Shown here: piece after piece, positions 9,491-21,705 of the stretch
How the letters are laid out: each line of letters starts with the position of its first letter
Numbering within the stretch: position 1 is the first letter of the stretch
Source: Colias croceus
Taxonomy: Eukaryota; Arthropoda; Insecta; Lepidoptera; Pieridae
Direction of reading: 5' to 3'
Length of the DNA: 64,000 bases
NCBI RefSeq assembly: GCF_905220415.1
Contig: NC_059543.1
Coordinates: 5,022,001 to 5,086,000 of the forward strand
Made by a program: the position numbers and the translations under genes
Notes under the pieces: generated by a model
Databases searched by the model: none
The model's input: the letters and a program-made list of their open reading frames with translations, nothing else
Told to the model about the DNA's origin: nothing

Positions 9491-12400
9491 CTAGAACTGA
9501 TATCCGCCCATAGGCACGGACTGGTCCGCGCTGAACGTGTACTGGTCCGTGGTAGAGGACACTTCTGGCGCCAGTCGACTATCTTCATTCTCCGAGCCGA
9601 AGTAGTTCTCGATTATTTCGAACGACTTCTGGTATATGTCGAGGTTCTCGTGGGATTGCAGGAATTCTATCTTGTCTAAGCCTGTGGATTAAGCAAATTT
9701 GTTGTTATTATAAAAACAGTTTAATATAAACTACAGTTCATAGATTAATTATCATGATTATAGCAACTATGGAGTTTCTTGCCGATTCTTCTCCATAGAT
9801 ACTGCTTTCCGAATCGATGGTAAATGTTAAAAATATGTATTGACGTTTCAAAAGTGCTTCTTGAAGAAGTCTAATTGAATAAATAAATGTTTGAGTTTGA
9901 GTAAGTATACTAAAAGTATTTCAATAACAAGCAGAATTTGCAAGTAATACTAGAAAGCATCTATTTATTACAGTCTGCAACCATGAAAGAAAAACTAGAC
10001 TCCTCTGAAGTGTGTTACAAGTGGAAATATAATATGAACTATTTTGAATACAATATGGAGGAACTTCAGGGGGTTATAAATTGTTTTAAACAATAACTGT
10101 AACCAGCATTTTGCATGAAATATTATAAGTAATTTAGGAAACATATTAGAACAATAACGAAATTTTCGCAAAATATGTAGTATTAAGAAATATAATATAT
10201 TACCAAAACATTCTTCAATGAGTCCAGCATATGGGTTATTGCGTTGGTCAGATTTTAGTCCTGTTTTCAATATATTGTCAAGTCCATTAAGAGCTACTTG
10301 CACCGTTTTCGCGTCCGTCAAAGTTAATAGATCGCATAGGGGCGGTATACAGCCTTGTTCGACGAGATAGCTAGCAAACAAACAAACAAAATTATAACAT
10401 TTATAACAAGTCTTTAAAAATATGTCAAATTGCAGAAAACAAATATATTTATTGAACTCAGAAAGTGGTTAGAACTCATTGCTATAAGAAAACCGGTTAA
10501 GATCGATGGAAAAAAAATATTTTCACTTCTTTTTATTGACTTGTGTGTCATGTTTTATTCTTCGATGCTTTTTTAGCACCAAAGAATAAAACTGAAACAA
10601 TTTTCCTAAGATAGGGTAAGAATTCAGATAGATAACCTGATTAAACAAATAGGTATCTTAATACAAAACACTATTCACCAAAATATCTAAATAATCGGAA
10701 ATATGAACTATATAAATATTATTTAGAATCGAAACTAAAAATAGTTATACCTGATTTGCGCGTGGGTCCCTCCACTTGTCGCATTAGTGATGGCCCACGC
10801 GGCTTCTTTCCTCGTCTTGAACTCTGCGTGCCTCAGTATGTCTATCAGAGTTGGGAAAATGTTTGCGTCTATTACAGCCTGTTAATAATAATATTATTAT
10901 TAATAGAATGATGATTAGCGATATACAACTTATAACACACATTTAATATTTGGGATATAAAACAGATAAATAAGCAAATGCAGTCTACTGTGTCCTGTCA
11001 GATAAGTATTTTTTCGGTCGGTCGGTACCCGTTGGGAATCGAACCCTAGCTTCTGTGCCAAGTGTATAGGTGAAGTGAAGATTATTTCGTAAAATATATT
11101 CTCACTTTTACACAGGCTCCTGAAACACAGCGAAAGCTATATTAAGAGTCTGGGGTCCATATTTTGTGTAATGTATACTTGTTCAATAAATGATTTAATT
11201 TAATTTTTTACTGTAATATCTAATAGGTGAAATATAAATAAGATGGAAGTTAAGTATTTTCATCCATTAAATTATATTGTGATTTATAAATAATATCTCA
11301 TAGCTACTAGATTATTACATTAAATATAACATAATACATATGATAAGATTGCCAATTTTTATTTATCAATATCTTTTCGATGAGGCGTGAATGTCAAGCC
11401 GAACATCTTTTGAAAACGATAAGAAAATAATAGTTTCTATATCACCTGTAGAAAACTTTGTAGTAACAACGTAATTTCAGTGTTTTACAAGTCACTACTA
11501 GGTGCCCACAGATCTGGTGTAATAGATCTGTGTAGGTGCCCAAACTGTAAGTCATTTCTTTAAATTCGACCATAGAGAATAGACTTGATAGTACATAGAG
11601 TGTATTTTTAATTATGATAATGACAGTTTATGAGTTTAAATTCTTATTCATCTACATTTCATATTATTTGGTTTTACAAAGTGAGACAGCTGAATGACAC
11701 CCGCTTATGACACCCAAAGTGATACCTATATACGGATTACGTAATAATATGAAAATACAGAATAAGAAAACATACATATTATTAATTATTAATAACTGTT
11801 TTAAAAATAATTTTAAAAAAATATATAGACATATTTGTACATATTCTGAATTTTTTTTTTTTTTTAAACTTAATTATTATGCTATTTTTAAGTTTAACTA
11901 GCTTAATTATTGTATTGTCTTCGGTCTTATGTAAGTGTGCCAAGTTTCAACTCAGCAATCAATTTTAATATCTTCATAAAAAATCACAAAATACATTTAA
12001 AAACGTAAAGAATAAAAATTAAAAATTTACTTTAGAATACTACTTCAGATATTCGTGATGCTTTAGACTCGGAAAAGCAATAATTTTACAAATGTAAACT
12101 GACGGGTAATAAATTTATTTCAGTTTCTCGAAATAAGTTTTAGTAAGTCACATTAGAGGAGGGGAAGGATCTACTCTTTACATAGGTATCACGTTTTCTT
12201 CCTATACCTGAAAATTGAAAACAAATACCCGACGAGCGTGGCTAGACGACCCGTCTAGCGCCGTCTCAATCCCACACTGGAAGTAACGCCACAGACTATA
12301 TAATAGTCCCTAACAAAAGTCAACTTTAGGCATAAATAATAGCTAGCTGTATAGCTATAATAGCTCAGGGTTAGTACTCGCCGATTTATCATAGGTACGC

Positions 12401-15400
12401 GAACACACGTCACGCGACCAACTCAGTGAGCGCGCGAGCGGCGAGTTGCAGGCAAACCGAGCTCGACTGCCAACTCAGTCGGCAACGGCGCGAATTGCGA
12501 AACATGCTAAACTTCGGAGTGAAACCCCCCGGTAATGCTTTGAGAGTTCACGACAACCCCGCTGTCCTCACTGAGATAATATTACTACGTATGGAGGAGA
12601 CACCACGAACAAAATCTGTGCGCCATTTTTTTGCTTTAACTAAGTTTTAAAAATTATTATCTAGTTAGGTACTTACCGATGAAAGTTATACCTTTGCACT
12701 TTTCCGTATTATTTGTATTATTTGTGCAATATCGTAACACACACGAAGGCATATTAATTGATGCGTTTCACTTTAAAACAAATAAAAAATGAGCGTGCAG
12801 TTACGCCATATGGCGTATGTTGAGCGGAACATAAGTGATGTAGACGGTGTCGTCTCCATATGTATATCTCAATGGGTGTCCTATCCGGTTGGCACGTCTG
12901 CACCAGCACACTCACCTGTATCTGCGCCGCGTTGCCCGCGGTGATGTTGGACAGCGCCCAGCACGCCTCCTTGCGGTGCGCCTCCGTGCTGGACTTGAGC
13001 AGCGCGTGCAGGCTCGCGAGCGGCGCGCAGTTCAGCACCGCCTGCGTCTGCTCGTCGTTGCCGGTCACCACGTTGCCCACCGCGCGCAACGCGGCAGACA
13101 CCACCGTGTATTTGTTGTGCCTGCGGATTCGTTGTACGGTCATGTAATAATAGTCGAGTAAGATAAACCGCCTTGAAGGCAACCAATCTCCTTTGAGACA
13201 AGCACTATTATAGTCCTTTCCACCTAAGATGATTTCTGTGACACATCGATTTTTGACACGTGAAGAGATGTCTGTACTGAAATCATATCAATTGTTTTCG
13301 ATAATCGATAATATTTTATATGGAAATGAAATCGATTTGAATAATGTACCAAAATTAGTTTTTTCGGCATTTCGCCATCAATTAACTAAGGAAACTTAGC
13401 AAACAACAGCAACAAAAAGTCAACAATAACAATTAGTAACAATAGCAGAATACCACGGAAAGTATCAATATAAAAATGCAACTTGTATACAAGGCTGACG
13501 CACTCCTACAGACGATTGACTCGATTGACAAACGATCATAAGATGGGCGCCGATTATATGATTTTCCAACTCTATGATTTTTCAACGATCCATTTCATGT
13601 ACACGAGTTGCGTAGGTATTATATTTTTGTGTTATTTTATTTTATTTTTCATTATATTAAACTAAACAATACTGTTTTTTATTTATAAGCTTAAGATGTC
13701 TCATTTTTATATTTTTGGTAATAATGCCGCCATAAAATAAAAATATTATGCACTAAAATCATTTTGGCGTTTTAAACATAAAATACGTAATTCGGAACAC
13801 GATGAAGTGTCACAGGAATCATCATAGCTGAAAAGGACTATAGTAGGGGCTATAATGTATGCAAAATATGCGCACAACATATTTTGCAACATTATAGACA
13901 TTAAAGCCCTGTTACAACACAAATGCTATTACACGTATTGTACTGGAAGAGCGGGACGTCGCCTCTTATTTGTTGGATTGTGGATTGACGTTGGACAAAG
14001 TTGTTTGCGGATTAACTTTGAAAAATATTAGTTGATATCCCCATAATATAACAAAAGTATGCATTAATTATGTCAAAATTTTTTTTTGTTTAATTTCTGA
14101 CCAGAAACCTATCATAATTGACACAGATATTATATTTATGCACACATAGTGAAAACATACTAACATAAGCAATTCAACAAGTCGTCTACACACGCCAGCA
14201 TCAATAACGGCTTGAATCTTCTCATTTGGTCCGTCAGATAAGTATGAGAGAGCCCAACAGGCGTCACTTAGCACCTCCGCGTCTGTGTGGTGAAGCAACC
14301 TCGCTAATACTGGAATACCTAAAAATAGAAAATAACAAAATACAAATTCTATCACAGAATTATGAAATTGAAGAATTTAATTGTTTGCTTGACTGAGGAA
14401 ATATTGTTCCAAATTGAAAAAAAATATTATTATCTTAGATAGTCAATTTATAGAGGAACTATTTTATATTGTATGTTACATAATGCCGAAAAACAGCAGC
14501 AGCAGATAGTAAATTTAAAACATACCTGGAGCTACGGCTTCGAAGTTTGTTGGCGGGTTCTTCCCTCTACATAAGTTTGACAACGTCCACACAGCATTTT
14601 TGGTCATGGATAATCTTGAATACTTATTTAATATTCTGCAAAGAAAGAAACAAAAATTCATATTTTTAATTTTGACTATTTCTTCAATAATAGTGATAAA
14701 ACTAAACACCCACAAACTATTTAAGTCTGACGACTACGGAAGAGGCGTGTATTAAGTCATAGTGCACAACCACAAGTTTATAAGGGCTCATTCACATACT
14801 CTAAAACACCATTAGGCATTAAGGCTCGCGCCCAAACTCATGGGCCACACGAGCACTTCATAAAGGCTAGGTCACACTCTTAAAGGGCACTTCACACTCA
14901 CTCTAACAACGGCGGCAGCAGCCCCGCCGAGAGCACCGTGTCGCGGCATCGCGGCGAGTCACCCGCCACGTTGCCCAACGCCCATAGCGCTTGCTCCCTA
15001 ACATCATCACTAGCGCCAGAGCTCACGAGCCACACGAGTACCGGTACCGCCCCACACTCGACTACTACGCGCGTCTGCTCTGACGAACCAGACGCTATGT
15101 TCGTGAGCGCCCAAGCCGCTTCAAACTAGTGGAAAAATTATTATTACTAAATAAAGACCACGTAACACATGAATTTTTGATTAAAATATCCACTAAAAAT
15201 ATACAAATATGAACAAAAAATGGATTTTTACCGCACCTGTAATGTGGGATTAGCACTATTTGTTAGAAATTCAACAAATTTAGGAACAATTCCAGTTCGA
15301 ATCACTTCATCTATAGGAGGGTTGGGCTCTCGACTTAAGAGTTTCCTAAACGTTTGTGTCGCTATCACTTGGTCGTGTGGATTATCTCCGTTTAGCGCCG

Positions 15401-15840
15401 CCACCATCTGCGGTGTGATGTCCTCAGATGGTGAAAGGTTTATGTCATCCTGAAGTAAAAATAATTAAATTAAAAATATATACCTAAAAAGTATATTTTA
15501 GCATTGCAATACACACACACATGAACCTCAACACACACAACATCATCACACATCAACTATCATCATCATCATCAAATCACACAAAATTATCATCACAAAT
15601 TAACTTTTGACAAAATTTTCTTGTGGGGTTTGCATTTTGCAATTTGCAGCTTGTTATATAATTTACCTGTAATGAAGCATCAGATGCATCTGGCGCGGGG
15701 AGATTCACATTTCTCCTTTTAAGCAGTTGTTGTTCCCTCTTCTGTTTTCGTAGCTGCACTCCTTCCTCCTCGCGACGACGCCTAAGCTCATCAGCACTGA
15801 GACCTGCATTCTTATAACGGTGTTTGTGGCCGCCCGACAT
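9491..15840 (-). CDS. Kap-alpha1: Importin subunit alpha (alpha-1/5/7 clade), 9 coding exons
   Basis: Nuclear import adaptor: binds classical NLS cargo and importin beta. Exons in coding order: 15840-15667, 15449-15237, 15125-14902, 14635-14526, 14318-14165, 13120-12916, 10878-10751, 10370-10204, 9681-9491. All splice sites are GT-AG, phases fit and the product is 521 aa. The IBB domain is visible at residues 18-46 with RRRREEEGVQLRKQKREQQL then KRRNV. Armadillo repeats follow with the W-x3-N ladder: WALTNIASG, WALGNVAGD, WTLSNLCRG, WALSYLSDG, WALSNITAG, WAITNATSG. The C-terminal PMGGYQF corresponds to the conserved export-receptor-binding tail. The EEEGVQLRKQKRE wording favours the alpha-1/5/7 clade over alpha-3/4. 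An acceptor-like TTAATAG directly precedes the start ATG, so a non-coding 5' exon upstream is likely. The gene appears intact. Confidence 0.96.
11018..11062 (-). repeat. Possible tRNA-derived SINE fragment (B-box)
   Basis: The minus strand contains AGGGTTCGATTCCCAACGGG, a good pol III B-box, in importin alpha intron 6-7. No convincing A-box or acceptor stem was found, so this is not a tRNA gene. Confidence 0.35.
12380..12640. other. GC-rich island within an importin alpha intron
   Basis: A local rise in G+C and CpG (for example GAGCGCGCGAGCGGCGAG) in otherwise AT-rich intron 6. It has two CCAACTCAGT motifs that resemble the arthropod initiator. It could be an internal promoter, an unrecognised exon or an old insertion; nothing decides this. 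Confidence 0.3.
13850..13897. repeat. Imperfect hairpin
   Basis: Arms CTATAATGT-TGCAAAATATG and its complement (one bulged base on each side) around a 7-nt loop, in importin alpha intron 5. Could be a small inverted-repeat relic. Confidence 0.55.
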
Positions 15841-17597
15841 CTATTAAGAATTAAAAGCAATATAATACATTTTTATTTATTTCTTTTATACAAAATAAAT
15901 TTACAGAATATATAGAATGAATATGCAACATTATTGGATTATGGCCTCAAATTAAATTTAGCACAATATTTGACAATTTAGTAAAATGTTATATTATTCT
16001 CCTAGACATTTAATTAAATAGCACAATATAGTTTGTACCATTTGTTGAGAAAAAGCCATTTAAAAAAGAGTGTACAGGCTAGCCGTACATACTGACTCAG
16101 CGCTTTACACGATCCTATTTCATTACGGTGACAAGAACATCTTCACCCAGTTAGTCTGCGCTCGCGGCTCGTGTAAAGCGCTCAAGGTGTATGCGCTATA
16201 TCAACTATCAATTAATATCATCAACTATCAAATATCATTAATCATATATATCATCATAAGTTTAAAGTATCAATCAACAATAAAGTGATCAAAAGCTACA
16301 ACTGGTTTTACATCATCCTATCAAACTATCAATTTATCAACTATCATATCACCTCAGCAGCCCATACAAAGAGGTTAGGCTATAAATTAAATATAGCTAT
16401 TTATAGAAGGCCTAAATTTAGTAAACACTGATGATATACAAATACAGAAATTAATCACATACTCATTTTGAATACCAACATATTAGTGGTATCTATGTCA
16501 TTGAATAATAAGCATAAAACAAATGTGAGACTTATATGGTCATGAGATTGCTTGTTACTATTTCTTAATATAAATTAACTTTACTCTCCACAATATGCAA
16601 TGTTTAGTTGTAGTTGTATTCCAATCAGACATTGATTATTTGGTATAATGATTTGAATTGTGTTGTGAATTTTGTTACTATTCTAATTAAAAATAATGGG
16701 AACAGTCCCTAAAAATGCATAAAGTTAAATAACAAAAGTGAACTTTAAATAATTTTTATTATTTTTTATTTTTATATAGCTATATATAGAAGGCCTAAAT
16801 TTAGTGAACACTGATGATATACAAATACAGAAATTAATCACAAATTTAATAAGTAAATTAAATAAATACTAAATAGGTAATTAACTACCATAGCAATTTA
16901 ATCAAAGTAAAAATTATTTACTCTTAAGGATATGACATAACACATAAAAAATAAATGATTTAAGATATCATCAATGAAGAGAATATAAATACGAAAAAGA
17001 CGATATAGATAGTAAATTCAATCTTTATTTACACCTTCGCACACAGTAAACAACAGTTCGTATACCCTTTGTACCATTTGAACTCGAAATCATGAATTTA
17101 TGATAAAATCTGTTTACTGTAGTGCATTAAAACAGGACCTAAATCAATTTGTACACATGCAACAATACGTTTTTCAACAACTTACTTTTTCTTGGTCTAA
17201 AATCTAGACTTCAATCGATTATAATTAATTCAAAAGACATGACAAAATACTTACTATTTATTGTTTTAGGTTTGTTAGTTTGAGCAACCAATCCACCATC
17301 TATCACAAATACAAAATTTATTTTACCTATATTTCTTTAATCTATTTCAATTTTCAATTATGTACCATTGGTGATCTCTGCTGATCACGTCCACAGAACA
17401 AAATATACTCTAGGGAGATCACGTCATGAATGAAAAGTCTTTCCTTTTTTTATTTTTACCGCAACGGATACAACATTTTTGGTTCAGTTCAGATTAAAAA
17501 GCTTTTTTACTATTGACTAATTTTTAATTTATTAATATTATGTACAACCATTACAACATATAAAATTATGTCAAAATTAAATAGTGAGAAGTGAGAA
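15841..17597. other. Upstream region of importin alpha
   Basis: No coding exon recognised. The importin alpha promoter and probable 5' UTR exon should be here, but the first exon could not be fixed. It includes TATCATCA-rich simple sequence (about 16190-16340), an inverted pair AGCGCTTTACACGA (16099-16112) with its complement at 16169-16182, and a 67-bp direct repeat. The left end of the P-like transposon begins at 17598. Confidence 0.55.
16392..16841. repeat. 67-bp direct repeat pair
   Basis: 16392-16458 and 16775-16841 share TATAGAAGGCCTAAATTTAG and then ACACTGATGATATACAAATA with only two or three differences, separated by about 315 bp. Origin unknown; may be target-like duplicates or a deleted tandem array. 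Confidence 0.7.
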
Positions 17598-17672
17598 CAA
17601 GAAGCTTACATCTAATCACAGATCTAGCCACAGGATCTAGCATCTAATACACTGGAGATTTCGGTATGAACA

Positions 17673-18337
17673 ATAAGTCGCCTTTACACATAGGCCAGCA
17701 CATTCGCCAACGCGCTGGCGGTGCGCACGCGCAACGCGCTTGTGAGGTCGACGTGGTCGTTCAGTATGGTTATTGGTTTGGTTCAAGCCAATGTGCGGAC
17801 GGATTCAAAATGGATGTAACAAACAAAGAAATAAACACACTTTCACATTTATAAATTAAAATAATAATGAAGTAGGATGCTCTTTGTGAAGTAAAACATT
17901 GTGAGGAAAACGGCATGTCCAAGAACCTTATTTATTTGGCATTTTTAATACATACTACATTTTTATTTTTATGGTACTTATTTTTTGGGTTCCACAGGCA
18001 GTTTTAGATAGTTTTAGATAGAGCTCAATAAATATAAATGATTCCTCGTTACTCATATTGTTCGCCATTTTGTCAAGTTAGGTGTTAATTCGCCGAAAGA
18101 AAAAAACGCGCACTCCTGATCGCTGCTACAGTCAAACTGATCACGCGGCCAATGTGTGGATGGTGCGCCAAGCTTGCGACGGTCCTTTGATGTTGCCGAC
18201 ACCACGCGGCAAGCTTGCAAGTGTGCTGGCCAACGTTCAAATACCTACCACCAACGCGCCTTGCGCCCGTTCTACACATGGACCAGTGCATGTGCCAACG
18301 CGCTTGCCAACGCGTTGGCCTATGTGTAGTGCCGGCA
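17673..18337. mobile_element. MITE-like insertion nested in the P element
   Basis: Absent from the shorter relative, where the same sequence reads straight through at about 47984. Ends are imperfect inverted repeats containing ACACATAGGCCA, followed by CCAACGCG-type motifs that recur through the element. About 665 bp, GC-richer than its surroundings, no convincing ORF. Superfamily not assigned. Confidence 0.65.
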
Positions 18338-18634
18338 TTAAACGTGTAACAAGAAAATATTGCCCAGTTGTTGTTGTTTATCACTTTCACACCTAACTTG
18401 GTATTGCCACTGTTAATACGAAGTTTTCCCAATGCTACTATGTATGCTGTAATATTCTGTGCAAAAAGTTAGTTTTTGTACATGAGTTTGTTGATAAATT
18501 GCCAACAACGTCATTCAGAAGCATTTTTGGATGAGACAAATATTATTATTTTATGCTAAATAAAATAAGCATCTGAACTAATTATTAAAAAGCGATTCTC
18601 TCTGATTATGGATAGTCACCATAATAAAATTGTA

Positions 18635-19489
18635 TAGGTCTACCAGAATCTGATGGCATATTTATATTTAAGAAATAAAAGATTTTCATGTGGCAACTTA
18701 TTTGACAACTATCAAATTGGTTGTTAAATTATTTGTCATTTTGCAGTTGATGAATAATTTTTAGGATTTTGTCTAAAAAATCTTCGAAAATGTCGAAAAA
18801 GCCGCTGCGATCACAAGCGAGATGTGTTGTTTATATTGTTGATAAGAAAACATTCGATGAAGAAGGGTCCAACACATCACAATTTTCAATTTTGAAGATT
18901 TTATTGGTAAATTAGACTTACCCGTTTTGATACTTTAAATTAAAAAATATTATATGTAGGTAACTATAATATTGTTTGTTGATTAGAATATAATTTTATG
19001 AAAACTTATTACAGGAGTTTCCAATACGGCTATTCTTCAAGTCAAAGCTGTCCAAGTCAATTTTATAATGTGTATCTGTTAATACTTACGAAAATAAACA
19101 TAGTTTTATTTTATTTTTATTTTATTTTATAAAAAAATATAAGCAGTTTTGATCTACATTATCATTATATCGATATTTTCACATGGCATACTGGTAATAA
19201 ATATACAAATATAGGTATGTGTAAATAATAATATGTATTACCTGTATACTGTATAAAAGTAATATGTATAATTGTATCTATATTATGCATGTAAGTATGT
19301 ACCTACCTACATAATATTAAGTGGATATCTCATTATTAAGTACAGTATTGTCCACTTAAGTAATGTGACTAATGATATTGAGGACAAAATAAAAAATAAG
19401 CAGTATCAAGATCGTTCAGTCCATTTTCCCTAGGGTTGCACACTCAAAATTTTAATTTCCCTAATTGCCATCAGATTCTGGTTTACCTA
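18635..19489. mobile_element. TA-flanked DNA transposon derivative nested in the P element
   Basis: Terminal inverted repeats TAGGTCTACCAGAATCTGAT and TAGGTAAACCAGAATCTGAT, followed by GGCA on both. It is bounded by TA on both sides; the relative at about 48273 has a single TA here, an exact empty site. Non-coding, 855 bp. The TA target suggests Tc1/mariner-like mobilisation. Part of its interior (about 19364-19430) reappears just outside the right end of the P element at 28144. Confidence 0.8.
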
Positions 19490-20799
19490 TAGCAACTCTC
19501 ACTTTGTCATTATGGCATGTGTGCGTGCAAAAAAAAATTGCGTCGCTTCGAATATTTCAGTCTCCGAGATTTCAGTTAATATTGTTGCTTATTTAATAAA
19601 TAAATATTTTCCGAATATAAAGAATGCATTGTATTGTGCAAAATTTCAGAAGTGTTTGGACACCAAATTCTGGCATAGAATTTCACAGGCAAGTGTATAT
19701 ATTTACGTTATTTACAAAATTCCTCAATACCTGTTTTTACCTGCATTTACCTGTTTAGAATCTTAGGTTACAAAATTTTAGAATCATTTAAATGGCAAAA
19801 ATTGTAAAATTTTGCATCATTTTAGTAAGTAAGCAGTCATGTTGTAAATTTGTTATTTTCCTAATACTTTATCATTTTTCAACAAATTTTCAATAAATAA
19901 AATTAACAAGTAAGGTAACAATGATGACGAGTTTTTATGGATAGCGAAGAGAATATAATGTTAATAGGTAACAATATTATGATGAAATTTAGAACACCAT
20001 TTTCAAGGTTGTTACTAGTAATGAAACAACACACGACATCGGTATTGCACTCACATGTAGTTTTAAGATTTTTCGTTTTTACATTGAAATTTATACTTTT
20101 TTAATTACTTACCTCATATTTTTTGTTTTACGTATTTCAGCTTTCCAAAAAGTAAAATAAAAAGAAATAATATATGTGCCCATCAAGGGTAAAATTACTG
20201 AGGATTACGACCCAGAAAAAAAAATACCTTTTGAAAAATAAACTTTGTAAAGTTAGCTGAAATTTGTGCAAGGATGTTATAATCAGTTTTTCTTTGATGA
20301 TTTTGGCTTTGAAATTGACCCGTCGAAGCAACGCGTTTAAAAAGAAGATCTGAGTACCATGGACGAATATAAACTAGTACCTCGCGATTAGTACCTCTAG
20401 AATCTAGATTTTGAAATGTGATGTCACGAAACTTAAGACCCCTCCCACCCCTTGTCACACCATGTCACACTTTGTCGACCCCCTCCCCCCCTCTTTACGT
20501 GTGACGTACTTTATGGATGGCCCCTAGTGATGTATTTTGATGTGTTTGACACTGGTCAAACCTACAAATTCAAACATTTTCATAGAAGCTGCTTGCACAA
20601 AGACTGTATGGGTAATTTGACATTGTGATGATTAGAGCATTTATTGTGGGGGTAAGGGCTTGAAATATAATGTAGATTCTTACAAAAACGTCTATCATTG
20701 CCATGGAAAGAATTGAAAAACTAAACATAAGGACATCCCTCTGTCCGTTCAGTCCATTCCAGCATTCATTCTATAATCACTTATTCATCGGTTTGAATA

Positions 20800-20837
20800 C
20801 AATCTATTGACTTAAATGCATTTAAGTCAATAGATTG
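20800..20837. repeat. Perfect 38-bp palindrome
   Basis: CAATCTATTGACTTAAATG is directly followed by its exact complement with no loop. It lies in the part of the P element that the deletion derivative lacks. Confidence 0.8.
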
Positions 20838-21705
20838 CACTTGTGCTATATGATAATTATCATAAACACATTTTACAAGCTACAGCAACATAATTACATC
20901 ATATTGTTAAATAACAACATAACAAAGACTCTGTTTTTGTAGGTTTTTCATTCGGCTCAAGATAACACAATTGCTATAGTACTGTGTGTATTATTGGTAC
21001 CTAATTCTGTGGCATATAACATAAACAATATAAATTAGCCACAGAACTAAGGATTGGAAATAAAAAATAATGCATCTGCCCCTTACCCCACAAGGGGTCA
21101 CGGGACTTCACTTTTTTTATAGTATAGGAGTTAAGAGCCAATAAAACAGTCTTATTGAATAAAAAATCGTTTGAATATAATTATGTTGTGGATGAGATTG
21201 TCGTTGTTATTATAATTGCATACCATTAAAACTGGTCAAAATAAGACTTACTATAATATATAATATACTTAAATACATATAAAATATATTCTATGTCTAT
21301 GCCATGTTGATTTAAGTTTAATGAGTATGATTACTTATTAAACTTAAATCACAACGTATTTTTATTATTGTGTTTAAAAAAAAATAATTATTTAAAATGA
21401 TGTAATGATTATGTTATTTAAGATTGTAATTTTTCAGATGCACCCCCCTCACCGGCAGTGCTGAAGGTCAAAACCCCTTCAAAATTTTACCGGAAGAAGA
21501 ATCGTACGTCATCAGAGGAATTCTGTGAAAGGTCTTCGCCAGCTGACGTGGTGCATTCAATGCACAGACATGTATCAAGATAGACTAAGCGAGTGTATGT
21601 ATTTCCCGTGTCCAAACTAAGCTTATGAATCTTACTTGACGCTGGCCTACACTCAGTCCGCGCTTGCAGTTCGCCAAGGAAAGACGTGAAGCTGAATAAA
21701 GTAAA

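Noticed and set aside
12847..13201. Long overlapping open frames on both strands around 12.85-13.2 kb
   Set aside because: The GC-rich importin alpha exon 6 (12916-13120, minus) explains them; the other frames are shadows without family motifs.
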